Below, piece by piece: positions 32,994 to 44,329 of a stretch of DNA of 64,000 bases (the stretch's first letter is position 1; every line of letters begins with the position of its first letter). A program made the translations under genes and the position numbers. Source of the DNA: Arabidopsis thaliana. Lineage: Eukaryota > Streptophyta > Magnoliopsida > Brassicales > Brassicaceae. A model generated the notes under the pieces. The model was not told the DNA's origin. It made no database searches and saw only the letters and a program-made list of their open reading frames with translations. The DNA lies in assembly GCF_000001735.4 (NCBI RefSeq), contig NC_003075.7:2171001-2235000 (forward strand). The letters run 5' to 3'.

Positions 32994-33300
32994 GTCAGTG
33001 CCAGAGAGGGAGTACTTCTCAGATGATGACATTATTGATGGAGATGATGAGGGGGTGATAACAACTGATGATGATGACAGTGACACTGATCGTCACTGGG
33101 AAGATTGGGAAGAATATCAACTCATTGAGGACATGAAGAAACAGCAAGTCAATGACTCAGACACAAGTTCATCGTCCGATGAGGATGATGTTAAAAGTGG
33201 CAAAGAAAAGCTTGGAGAGCAAGCAACAAGGTCATTGTCGACACTAGGAGTTCTCGGTTCTTAATTATCTTCCTTTTTTTTCATCAGTTTAAGCAAGCAA

Positions 33301-33390
33301 GTTTCTGTTAATTTCCTCTAAAGCTTCCATAGAAGCTATCAAGATGTTTCTTTTAATTTCCCCTAAAGCTTCCATAGAAGCTACTCATGT
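33301..33390. repeat. Two tandem 45-bp units, each with a short palindrome
   Basis: Units at 33301-33345 and 33346-33388 share GTTTCT..TAATTTCC(T/C)CTAAAGC and each contains AGCTTCCATAGAAGCT, a 6-bp stem with a 4-nt loop. They lie 40 bp beyond the stop of the split acidic reading frame and may have been part of its 3' untranslated region. Confidence 0.7.
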
Positions 33391-34869
33391 TCTTAGTTAA
33401 ATGTACAATGAGAGAACGTCGACTTGACCGATCTATATATAAACCATATTTATGAAGTGTTCTTTGTTTATGTTATCATTTTGCCTATGTTTTTTCATAG
33501 ACGTACATAATTAGTGTTCTAATTAATGAGATCTAAAGTCAAATATGAAAAATTAATTCCATCTGTAAAATTCTAAATATGAAAGACATGTTCTAACAAA
33601 GCACGTTTATAATTTTTCTTTCTTATAATTTCTCTTTTTTTTTACAATGATTATATATGCTAATTAGCCTTCAACTTTACTAGAACATTAATGTCAAGTA
33701 TAAAGAGAACAACATTATAGAAAAATTACTTTTTCTTTAACAAAAAAAAACATTATAGTAAAATAAATAATTGTGATGACTAGTTAAAACTAAAAGAAAA
33801 GAAAAATTACAGAGTGAAAAACTGTATGGCCTTCTTAATCTTATTACTAACTTCAAGCTCAAGTAACAATGTTAATGGAAAGCCCTTGTATACATCCCAC
33901 CAAATAGTCTTTGTAAGGAACAATGTTAATTGTTTTTTTTTTGGCAAAAATAACAATGTTAATTGGAAGTTCTATCTTTTTGTACACAAATGTGTCCTAC
34001 GTTATATGAGTAATAAATAGCAGAATCTGCATGGTTTCATGGAGAGAGAGAACGAATTGACTCTTAATGGGTGGATCCTAGCTATAAGTTAACTTTGAAA
34101 AGTTTTTCGGTTTTGTGACTTTGGTTTTGCGTTTTTGGTCATTAGTCACACCACTCACCACTACTCACTTCACTAGCCTCGTACACATTTAAACATGGAT
34201 ATTAAAATTCGAATGCATGCATGCATGATCCACATTCAGTGGTGTATTTTGTAAAATTTGTTTTTGACTTCTCTTAATTTATGCATACAGACTAAAAATA
34301 TTTTCGTGACCGACTTTCGTTTTAAACGATCTTAAACTTTTTTTTTTCAAATTCACAACCTCGATAAAAAAAAAAAAACCGAAATCGCTTTGAATACAAA
34401 ACCTTAAAAAAAGAAATTAATTATGCCATTCCAACACAAGTTTACAATTTTTTATATTCTGCAATTTCATGTCCTCAATCCGTGATGTTGTTAATCTAAC
34501 ACAAATTTCTAATATTATATTTAAAAAAATTGGGACATGATTCAATAAAACTAGTTTTGCTGTTTAAAATCTTCATATGTAATTAACAGAAATCGAATAT
34601 CATGTCAAAAAAAATTCCAACAAAAATAGTAGAGTATAGGCCATTTATTTAGTTTCTATAATCCCATGAAATCTCCTCAAGATCTAACCTCAGATATATC
34701 AACTATGAAAAATATGGATGACTGAATATCTTCTTTTTAAGAAAAAAAAAAACCATGTAATAATATCTATGTATATTAAAACCAGTAGATGAAATGATGA
34801 ACTACATGTCTAATCCAATGACTTAGGGTCTCGCTGGTTTAAACGTAACAATCATACTAACTTTTGTTT
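33391..34869. other. Intergenic AT-rich spacer, no gene recognised
   Basis: Long A/T runs and small repeats such as AACAATGTTAAT (three times, about 33867-33963). No coding frame with a recognisable domain. The 68-codon plus frame at 33814 is not gene-like. Confidence 0.55.
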
Positions 34870-34874
34870 TAAAG

Positions 34875-35380
34875 TGTTGTTGTTTATGGTTATGATTCAA
34901 TTTTAGTGGTTTGGTTGGTTTGGTTGGTTTAATCAAGCTAATGGAATTGGACCAGGCGGTTATCTTTGATTTTGGGATTGTTGAATAAACCGAAAGATGA
35001 TGACTCAGAGAGAAGCCACTAACTGCAGTGGAGGGTTTTCAGTTTTATTGAGATAAGGTTTTAACCAACTCAAGTTTGTTTCAACGTAATTATCACATTC
35101 ATCTTTCTTCTGTTATTCTTGTATCTAGAGAGAGAGAGATTCCGCCATTGTTGTAAGCTCAAATTTGAGCATAACTCTTCCTTTGATCTAGTGAATTTGC
35201 CGGATTGATTCGGCTCCGGACGTAGGTTAGATCACACCGATCTAGCTGAACCGAGTTAACAAATCGAGTCTTGTGTTCTTCTTCTTTACTTGTTCGATAG
35301 TGTTCTTGAGCTGAGTTTTGTGAGAGTTGAGAGATTGTTACAAAGCTTGTGAGGTTTAATCGAGGATCGAATCTATAACA
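34875..35380 (+). repeat. Copia-3 5' LTR
   Basis: 506 bp. It carries an extra GGTTGGTTT unit near 34915-34925 and a stretch of about 25 bp (near 35037-35062, TTTTCAGTTTTATTGAG) that the 3' LTR lacks. Confidence 0.94.
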
Positions 35381-37775
35381 AGTGGTATCAGAGCCAAGGC
35401 TATTGGCAGATCTTCCGATGACGACAACGACACGAGTAGAGATTAAAACGTTTAATGGCGATAGAGATTTTTCTCTATGGAAGATTCGAATCGAAGCACA
35501 GCTTGGTTATTGGGGTTGATGAATACACTGACAGATCCATCTCTAACAAAGATTGTTCCAATCGCAAAGATTGAAGGAAATAAACCAGAAACTGATGATG
35601 AATCTTCTCAGACTAAAGAAGTTCCGGATCCAATCAAAATGGAAAAATCTCAGCAAGCTAAGAACATCATCATAAACCATATCACTGATGTTGTTCTTCT
35701 TAAAGTCCAGCATTGTGTTTCAGCTGCTGAGATGTGGACGACGCTTAACAAGCTTTACATGGAGACTCTATTCTTTTAAGATGCTTGAAACTTTGAGCAT
35801 TGATCAGAACGTGGATGAATTCTTGAGGATTGTAGCTGAACTTGGAAGTTTGCAGATTGTAGTTGATTGTAGTTGCAGAAGAAGTCTAAGCAATCTTGAT
35901 CTTGAATTCATTGTCTGTGAGTTACATACAATTGAAACACACAATGAAGTATGGAAATAAGACCCTATGTGTGCAGGATGTTGTTTCTTCAGCCATGTCT
36001 TTAGAACGAGAACTTGTTGAAGCAAAAGAGTCTAATAAAGGTGCTTCAACAGTGTTGTATACTGCTGAAAGAGGAAGATCTCAGTTCAGGAATCAGCAGC
36101 AGCAGAATTCCAAAGGTAAAAGCAGAAGCAGGTCTAACTCTAAATCAAAGCTCACATGTTGTATCTATAAAAAAGGAGGGTCATGTTAAGAAGGATTGTT
36201 TTGCGAGAAAGAGAAAGATGGAAGGTCAAGAACAAGGAGAAGCAGGGGTTATAATTAAAAGTCTTGAATTCTCAGAGGCTTTGAATGTTGGCGAAAAGCT
36301 GGTTAAGGACATGTGTGTACTAGACTCTGCATGTACATCCCACATGATTGCTCGAAGAGATTGGTTCTGTAGTTTTGATGAAACAAAGAAGACCACGATT
36401 TTACTTGGAGATGATCACTCTGTGGAAGCAAGAGGTCAGGGATCTATCAGAGTTAACACTCACGGTGGATCCATAAAGACACTTAACAGTGTCAAGTATG
36501 TACCAGAACTTAGAAGAAATCTAATCTCAACAGGAACGTTAGATAAACTTGGTGTTAGTCATGAAGGTGGGAAAGGCAGAGTGAGATACTTCAAGAATGA
36601 TGTCACTGCTCTATGTGGAAGTTTAAAGAATGGATTGTACGTTCTGGAAGGTGACACAGTGATTGAAGAGAGCTGTGTTGCAGAGAAAGAAACAGGAAAC
36701 ACAACACTTTGGCATAGCAGGCTTGGACATTTAAGCCTAAACAACATGAAAATATTGTCTGGGAAAGGTCTTCTGGATAAGAAAGATGTTAAGGAACTGA
36801 GCTTCTATGAGCACTATATTATGGGAAAGTCAAAGAAGCTAAGTTTCAATGTGGGGAGATATGATACTGAAGATGTTTTAGGATACATTCATGAAGACCT
36901 TTGGGGTTCTTCAAATGTCACACCCTCACTCTCGGGAAAACAATATTTATGTCAATAATTGATGACAAAACTCATAAGGTCTGGATATTGTTTCTGAAAA
37001 CAAAAGATGAGACATTCCAGAGGTTTTGTGAGTGGAAAGGAATTGTTGAAAATCAGATTGGAAAGAAAGTCAAAGTCCTAAGAACAAATAATGGACTAGA
37101 GTTCTGCAACAATAAGTTTGATGAGTTCTGTAAAGTTCAGGGTATTAAAAGGCATAGAACATGCACTTACACACCACAACAAAATGGTGTTGCTGAACGA
37201 ATGAACCGTACAATCATGGAAAATGTAAGATGCTTGCTTGATGAATCAGGTCTGGATGAAGAGTTTTGGGTTGAACACTACAAGAAAACAGTCGATTTGC
37301 GAGGGAAGAATTACTCGCTAATCCCTCGCAAACAGCTAAACGCAAGATATTTGCGAGGAAAACGAGTTCCTCGCAAATGGTTATATGTCGCAATTCCCTC
37401 GCAAATTTTTCGAGAAACTGTTTTCCTCGCAAATCACACGCAATTGTTGACTAGTACTTCCCTCGTAATTACTTCAACGGATTTGCGATTCTTTTTTACC
37501 GCCTAGCAAATCTCTAGCAGAATTTGCGATGGATTTGCAAGTGTTCTGCAACGTTTTTCTGATATATTAAGACTTGATTAGTGTCTGATTAGCCACTAAT
37601 TACCTAGTTAATTAGTTGTTAATTAGAGATGATTTTGTATGCAATTAAAAGCTGAAATTTCATAAACTTGTTCTAAATAGATAAATACACATTTGAAGCT
37701 GAAATTCAAAAATTTATGCTACATTGTTTCTTGTTCTAAAGAAAGAGATAACAAGGAAAAAGCAAGACAATGTTT

Positions 37776-39863
37776 TCAAAATACAGTTGATGGAGGAGAG
37801 GATCCTGTTGCAAGGTTAGCTAGGGCAGCAGCTGCTGTCTCCTCATTGGCCACCTGCGGTTCTGGAGCAGCAGACACAGGTGGTTCATTTGGGTTGGCCT
37901 GTCCTATCTGTGTCGAGGAACCATGTCGAAGAATTGCAGCCAAAGCAGGATCTTTTTCAGCAAGATAGTCAAACAGGATGTCGAAGCTATTGATCCTCTC
38001 AGCCTGAGATTGAATGCATGCTTCAGCGGCAGCCAGCTTCTAAGAAAGTATAACCGAATCATCACTAGGAAGCATTGGACCACTATGGGCTGAGGATGCT
38101 TCAAACTGCAGAGATCCAACCCCATAAATCCTTCCTTTCTTTCGCGGAGCAACCGGCAAAGATCACAAACACTCACAAGGACACAACAGAAAAACCATGA
38201 GAAACCAAGTTCAAAAGAATTCAGACACAAAGTATAATGAATAAGCTGCCAAGATTACGAGAACTTTATATCAAACACTAGAGACACAACACAAACATTT
38301 CAGACAAGTACACAACACAAACACTTCAGACAAGTACACTAAAGAATTCAGACAAGTACACAAGTACACAACATAACAGAATTCAGCTGCCAAGTACACA
38401 ACATAATTCAGACAAGTACACAACAGAATTCAGACAAGTACACAACACAACAAGCTGCCAAGTACACAACATAATTCAGACAAGTACACAACAGAATTCA
38501 GACAAGTACACAACACAACAAGCTGCCAAGAAAAAGCACAGAAGATTTACCTCAGTAAAAATCTTGTTCTTGGAATGAACAGACAATCCACCTGATCCAG
38601 TGCTCTCCGGATTGTCCATTGAGCACATATGAGACTCTTCCTCTTCTATCCTAGATGTCACTTGCTTGTAAATCTCCTTTGACTTCCCATCGATGAAAGT
38701 TCCATCCGCTTTTCTGTGTGTCTCATCTAGCAGCTCAAGGAAATCAGGAGTTGTTTCTCCAGTCTTTTCACACTGAAACACAAAGAGATAAACAAGTTAG
38801 ATTCATAAAATTGTAGTTTAAGTAATGGTAAGGAGAGAAGAATACTTATCTTACCCGTTTTCTTGCACGAGCTTTGTATGAGGTCTGGCCTGAACGATGT
38901 TTATAGATGTCTTTGCCATCCAGATCATGATATCTAGCATTTCTGCTGTTGTTACTCTTTTTCTCTGACTTTGGATCTTGCCAAAACTGTACTAGACCTT
39001 TCCACACATCAGGATCAATCCATTTTGGCTTGGCTTCATCACCCTTCTCCTTCCAATTTCCCTTCCACCTTGACACTTGATTAGACATCCTAGACTTTAG
39101 CTTTGCTTCAAACTCAACCCTTACTCTTTTGTTAATTGAACGGTCCCAGTTATATACTTGCTACAAAACAGACAAAGCAAACATCAGACTATGAAACCAA
39201 ACAACAAAACAAGCATAAACATCAAAAGAGCACAGAACTTACTGCAAACGTTTCATACCATCGATCGATTGTAGCCTTTGATGTCTATGACCAATTGGCA
39301 TGAGGTTCTTTGAAATCTCTTTCAAATATGCTGCGGATTGTTGCTGCAACTATAGAGTCATCGTCAAACCTACAACAACAGCAACAAAACACATAAGGAT
39401 CTCTATGTCTTTATACTTCTAAGAAACTACAATGCTAAGTACAACCAACCTAAATCCAGAGACTTCTAAGGCAGGACCAAACTTCTAAGGCAGAACCAAC
39501 CTAAATCCATAAACTTCTAAGGCAGAACTAACCAACTTACAAGACCTAATTCCAGAGACTATAAGCTTAACCTTACCAGAGAGTTCCCGGAGGATGCTTT
39601 GGGTCTAGCCTTGTCAAGCCAGCACAACCAGGACTATCGAGGAGCTCTTCCAGTGTCAGATTGTTGAGACGGTCAACTTGAACATCATAATGATTGACAG
39701 AAGGCTGAGTCGTTGGCGTTGGAGGCGATGGTGGAACGGTTGAACCTGAACGTGAACCTGAACCTTGAACCCCTGAGATATTCCCACCACTAACAGGAGA
39801 ATTGACATGCAACGGGTCACGCTGCTGTTGTCTAACCCGTACAAAAGTATTATCCGACGGCAT
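37776..39863 (-). pseudogene. TNPA-like gene (Transposase_24 / Ptta-En/Spm family), decayed
   Basis: Start at 39863 (MPSDNTFVRVRQQQRDP). Inferred exons on minus: 39863-39577, about 39365-39241, 39160-38855, 38772-38551 and about 38150-37776. The family core is in exons 3 and 4: KPKWIDPDVWKGLVQFWQD, RSGQTSYKARARK, then TPDFLELLDETHRK. The last exon has the typical GRIYGVGSLQ motif and ends GSSPPSTVF. In-frame TAG codons occur near 39285-39287 (exon 2) and 38040-38042 (exon 5), so the copy is dead. TNPA proteins bind subterminal repeats and aid transposition. Exon edges of exons 2 and 5 are uncertain. Confidence 0.78.
38285..38525. repeat. Intronic minisatellite in the TNPA-like gene
   Basis: About ten units built on AATTCAGACAAGTACACAAC, with a higher-order repeat of about 70-80 bp that adds AAGCTGCCAAGTACACAACA. 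It lies within the inferred last intron (between 38551 and about 38150). Confidence 0.85.
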
Positions 39864-39889
39864 CTTGCACAAAAAACAAATCAAGAGTT

Positions 39890-40220
39890 AGATCTGGGAA
39901 AAAGAAGTAAGATCGGAGAAGAAGAATGAGTTAGATTTGAGAGAAGAACTTAGATCGGAGAAACAGAGGTTACCTTTGAGGCAAAACAGATCGAGTCGGA
40001 GAAGAAGAAACGCGGCGGTGTTTGAATACAGATCGAAGAAGAAGAGAGGCGGCGAAGAGAGTCTGCGTCGTAATCAGATCGGAGAAGAAGAGAGGCGGCG
40101 ATGAGTATAACAGATTAGAGAAGAAGAAGAAGAGAGGCGGCGACGGAATCGGATCGGAGAAGAAGAGATCCGGCGCCGAAGAGATCAGAGAAGAAGAAGA
40201 GAATCGAAGAAAATTTTTAG
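39890..40220. repeat. GAGAAGAAGAGAGGCGGCG repeats in the 5' leader of the TNPA-like gene
   Basis: At least six imperfect units of the form AGATCGGAGAAGAAGAGAGG with a GCGGCG tail on plus. They lie upstream of the TNPA start on minus. The open plus frame here (40022-40312) is a by-product of the repeat. Confidence 0.75.
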
Positions 40221-43200
40221 GGTTAGGGTTTGATGCGGCTGGTTTGAGCTCCGCTCAAACTAGGTCTTCGAGTATATATAGGAATTTATTTCCTCGCAAA
40301 ACCCTCGCATAGTTTGCTTTGAAATTGCGAGGAAGATTTTTAAACCAATTAAAACGCACCACATATTGCGAGGGAATTGCGAGAACACCTAGCAAGTCCC
40401 TCGCAACTTATGATTTTTAATAATTTTGGGTTTAGGGTAAAATTTACGACGGAAGTGCGAGTGCGTCTAGCAATTCCCTCGCAATCCTTCAACCAATTAA
40501 CTCCACCATTTTGATTTAGTGTTTGAATCAGATCTGATTTAGATTCACCTATTTCGAATAAGACTCCCAGCAAATTAAAATATGACTAAATATTTTAAAT
40601 AATTTAAGGTTTATGGTAAATATTTGCGAGGGAACTGCTACGACAGACTTGCAAATCTCTCGCAAAAACCTCGCATTGTTGAATCAATTTGAAAAAACAA
40701 GAAAACACTACTTAAAATTATTCGGATTAGTTATTCTGAATCATTAGGAAGTTAAATATCTACATTAGAATCTAATTTCATCTCAAAAACTTCAAATGTG
40801 CATTTTTCCCAAATACATCAATGATGAACTTATGTGTTTTCAATAATATGAATCATAAGTGTTTAACATCTTCAATATGAAATGTCATATTGAAACATAT
40901 ACAATATGTTTTTGTGCATCACCATATAATCAACTTGTATGATTATACAGTCATTTAGATTTACATTTATAAATGAAAATCAAAGATCCCAAATCACTTC
41001 TATGTATTTTAGGGTTTAGGGTAAAGATTTGCGAGATTTTTGCGGGTGGTTTGCGAGGGTTGATATTGTTCATTGCAAAGTACTCGTACTTTCCTCGCAA
41101 ATTTGCGAGGAAGCAGTCTCTCGCAATATTTGCGAGGGATTAGCAATGTGCGTCCGTGGTCTTGCAAAATATCTGCAATTCCCTCGCAAATTTGCGAGGG
41201 ATTCCTTCCCTTGCAATTTTTCCTCGCAAAACGACTGTTTTCTTGTAGTGGAAGCAGCGTCTACTGCAGCTTATCTAATCAAAAGATCTCCCTCAACAGC
41301 CATAGATCATAATGTACCTGAAGAATTGTGGCTTAATAGAAAGCCAGGATATAAACACTTAAGAAAGTTTGGCTCAGTTGCATATGCTAACTTGGATCAA
41401 GGGAAACTGAAGCCTAGAACACTTAAAGGTGTGTTTCTTGGATATCCTGAAGGCACAAAAGGATAAAAAGTTTGGTTATTGGAAGAGAAGAAATGTGTGA
41501 TAAGCAAGAATGTTATCTTTAATGAGGCAGCAGTGTATAAGGATCTAAGTACTCAAGTCTGTGAAGGAAACGATGATGGAAATGCACTTGTCAAGTCAAT
41601 TACAGAAACAGAAATAGAGAAAGGGGAAAGTTCTAATCTAGGTGGAGTTATAGAGCTCGATGTCAGTGATTCTGAACCTGAGTACTTTGAACCTGAAGGT
41701 GAAGCACCAGTAAGTGCATAAAGTTTGAGTAGCTACAAGCTGACTAGAGATTGAGTTAGAAGACAGATTAGACCTCCTACACGATTCTCTGACTACTCTC
41801 AGTTTGCCTTTGCACTGTACACAACAGAAGAGGTAGAAAGTGAAGAACCGAGTTATTTTCATGAAGCAACAGAAGATAAAAACTGGGAAAAGTGGAACGG
41901 TGGTATGAATGATGAAATGAATTCATTATGGAAGAACTTTACTTGGGATATTGTGGACCGACCTAAAGATCAAAAGGTCATAAGTTGAAGGTGGCTTAAT
42001 AAGAAGAAACCAGGCATTCCAGTGGTATAACCTGAGAGGTATAAAGCACGCCTAGTAGCAAGAGGGTTCACGCAGAGAAAGGGCATTGACTATGATGAAG
42101 TCTTTGCTCCCGTTGTGAAACACACATCCATCAGAGTACTAATGTCAATTGTAGCTCAGGATGATTTGGAGCTTGAGCAGATGGATGTTAAAACTGCTTT
42201 CCTACATGGAGATCTTGACAAACCATTATATATGGAGCAACCTGAAGGATATGTTGTAGATGAAAGCAAAGATCAAGTCTGCTTACTGAAGAAGTCCTTA
42301 TACGGCTTGAAGCAGGCTCCTCGACAGTGGAATAAGAAGTTCAATTCATTCATCATGGATCAGAATTTTACAAGGAGTGACCATGACTCCTGTGTTTACA
42401 TAAAGGAGGTAAATCCTGATGAGTATGTTTATTTACTCTTGTATGTTGATGGCATGTTACTTGTAGCTAAGAGCATGGTGGAAATCAACAAGATCAAAGA
42501 AGCTTTAAGTCAAGGTTTTGAAATGAAAGACATGGGTCCAGCTAGCAGAATACTTGGTGTTGATATCATCAAGAACCGAAAAGAAGGTACAATTAGCTGT
42601 CTCAGGCTGGTTATTTGGAAAAGGTGTTACGCAGGTTCAATATGGAAAATGCAAAGCCAGTGAGTACACCTATGGGAGCTCACTTTAAGCTAGCTTCACT
42701 CAAGAATGAAGATGAGTGCGTAGACACCGAAAAGGTTCCTTATTCGAGTGCCACTGGAAGTGTCATGTACGCTATGGTGGGAACAAGACCTGATATAGCT
42801 CAAGCAGTTGGAGTGCTAAGTCGTTTCATGAGCAAACATAAAGAAGCTCACTAGGAGGCAGTGAAATGGTTACTGAGGTACTTGAAAGGCTCGATTGACT
42901 TGAAGTTAGTCTATTCAAAGGAGAGTGTTTTCAGGATTCAAGGCTTCAGTGACTCAGATTATGCAGCAGATCTTGACAAAAGAAGGTCAACTACAGGTTA
43001 TGTGTTTACTGTGGGAGGTAACACAGTCAGTTGGAAGTCAAATCTGCAGAATACAATAGCCATACCTACTACTGAAGCAGAGTATGTAGCCATAACTGAA
43101 GCGGTAAAAGAAGCGTTGTGGATGCAGGGTCTGTTGAAGGATATGGGAGTAAAACAGGATAAGGTACTTGTGTGGAGTGATTCCCAGTGTGTTATCAGCT

Positions 43201-43481
43201 TGTCAAAGAAAAATATGTTCCACGAACGTACCAAGCATATTGCAGTCAAGTACCATTTTATCAGAGACGTGATTGAGAATGGTGATGTTGAAGTACTTAA
43301 GATTCACACGTCTCAGAACCCGGCTGATATGCTTACCAAAGTCATTCCAGTGCAGAAGTTCTAAGCAGCTTTAGATTTTCTAAAGTTGCTCAGGTAAGTG
43401 ACTTGAGTCACTACTGCTAAAGGTTAAATCCATGGTTGTGCAGATTCACTTAGAAAGAAGGAAAATTGAATCAAGGTGAAG

Positions 43482-43952
43482 TGTTGTTGTTTATGATTCT
43501 GATTCAATTTTAGTGGTTTGGTTGGTTTAATCAAGCTAAGGGAATTGGACCAGGCGGTTATCTCCGGTTTTGGGATTGCTGAGTAAACCGAAAGATGATG
43601 ACTCAGAGAGAAGCCTTTAACTGCAGTGGAGGGTAACCAACTCAAGTTTGTTTCAACGTCATTATCACATTCGTCTTTCTTCTGTTATTCTTGTATCTAG
43701 AGAGAGCGAGATTCCGCCATTGTTGTAAGCTCAAGTTTGAGTATAACTCTTCCTTTGATCTAGTGAATTTACCGGATAGATTCGGCTCCGGACGTAGGTT
43801 AGATCACACAGATCTAGTTGAACCGGGTTAACAAATCGAGTCTTGTGTTCTTCTTCTTTACTTGTTCGATTGTGTTCTAGAGCTGAGTTTTGTGAGAGTT
43901 GAGAGATTGTTACAAAGCTTGTGAGGTTTAATCGAGGATCGAATCTATAACA
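43482..43952 (+). repeat. Copia-3 3' LTR
   Basis: 471 bp, ends TATAACA against the TAAAG duplication. It carries the regions of the 5' LTR except the two extra segments. Confidence 0.94.
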
Positions 43953-44089
43953 TAAAGGATTTTAATTTCTTTTTGTCTAATTCACAATCTTGGTACAAAA
44001 TCGAAATCGCTATCTCTAGTGTGAAACATTTGTATCTGAGCAGACAAGAAGTATGAAACAAAGCATTCAAAGCTATCTAGTGGGTTGGA

Positions 44090-44290
44090 ATCTATCCTGC
44101 TTGTCGTACCCTCAAGGAAACACCCACGAGTCAATATATCCCACAAGATTTATCTAACAACATGGTACATTTCTGTCTTACTCTCCCAGTGTACGGGATC
44201 ATTACCCTAAACGGCCTACAAGCTTCAAGAATTTCTGATGCCTTCTCCGGATCCACAATGCTATCGTACCAATCAATGTGGCCATGAATC
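44090..44290 (-). pseudogene. Unidentified gene relic
   Basis: The minus strand reads DWYDSIVDPEKASEILEA followed by CRPFRVMIPYTGRVRQK without a stop for about 60 codons, then a stop. Base composition is clearly higher in G+C than the flanking AT-rich DNA. No start codon, splice sites or neighbouring exon were found. The family is not recognised. Confidence 0.4.
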
Positions 44291-44329
44291 AATAGAATAA
44301 CCACATATACTAAAGTCTGAATATTAGCG

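Larger units (their letters stand above)
26888..33264 (+). pseudogene. Unrecognised proline-rich/acidic protein exon, split by Copia-2
   Basis: The left part (26888-27164) reads in one frame: SDGEGETPPPSPTTPLPAS, a Pro-rich linker with a repeated SPTTP/SPNTPPP theme, then TSVIFTFRGEFLGRWEQR. The right part (32999-33264), in the same frame once one target-site copy is removed, continues PEREYFSDDDIIDGDDEG, an Asp/Glu-rich region, EDWEEYQLIEDMKKQQV and SDTSSSSDEDD, and stops at 33264. No in-frame ATG lies between the upstream stop at 26885 and the break, so earlier sequence is missing or in another exon. I do not recognise the family. It may belong to an older mobile element rather than a cellular gene. 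Confidence 0.6.
37276..41250 (-). mobile_element. Non-autonomous CACTA (En/Spm-like) DNA transposon nested in Copia-3
   Basis: Terminal inverted repeats begin CACTACAAGAAAACAGTCG at 37276 and end with its complement (GACTGTTTTCTTGTAGTG) at 41250. The 3-bp duplication GAA lies at 37273-37275 and 41251-41253. Both ends carry many copies of a subterminal motif TTGCGAGG(G/A)A in both orientations (about 37288-37510 and 40280-41240), the type of site bound by TNPA in En/Spm. The interior holds a TNPA-like gene on minus but no TNPD transposase, so it could move only with help from another element. Confidence 0.96.
35418..43364 (+). pseudogene. Copia-3 gag-pol, multiply broken
   Basis: Gag starts at 35418 (MTTTTRVEIKTFNGDRDFS), shifts frame near 35510 and again before 36014. 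A damaged knuckle (CCIYKKGG...CHVKKDCF type) straddles a frame change near 36180. The protease motif VLDSACTSHMIA is near 36320, pre-integrase LWHSRLGHLS near 36710, and integrase continues at 36940-37275 with LRTNNGLEFC and PQQNGVAERMN. The CACTA element splits the codons after EEFWVE. Coding resumes at 41254 (AASTAAYLIKRSP). RT lies at about 42010-42660 with YVDG (42442-42453) in place of YVDD; RNase H at 42861-43364 (SDSDYAADLDKRRST, FHERTKHIAVKYH). Stops at 41464, 41719 and 42852 add to the damage. Confidence 0.92.
34875..43952 (+). mobile_element. Copia-3: older Ty1/copia retrotransposon, interrupted by a CACTA element
   Basis: The 5' LTR (34875-35380, 506 bp) and 3' LTR (43482-43952, 471 bp) start TGTTGTTG and end TATAACA. 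The target duplication TAAAG lies at 34870-34874 and 43953-43957. The primer-binding site TGGTATCAGAGC is at 35383-35394. The LTRs differ by about 22 substitutions plus two indels (about 10 and 25 bp), so this is the oldest of the three Copia insertions. Without the nested CACTA (37276-41250) it would be about 5.1 kb. Confidence 0.95.

Noticed and set aside
37904-38230. 108-codon minus frame in the CACTA element
   Set aside because: In a different frame from the GRIYGVGSLQ exon of the TNPA-like gene and without recognisable similarity.
38285-38525. Regular repeats that could suggest a CRISPR array
   Set aside because: Plant nuclear DNA; units are contiguous without unique spacers, so this is a minisatellite.
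40022-40312. 96-codon plus frame rich in Arg, Lys and Glu
   Set aside because: Low-complexity translation of the GAGAAGAAGAGAGG repeats in the leader of the TNPA-like gene.
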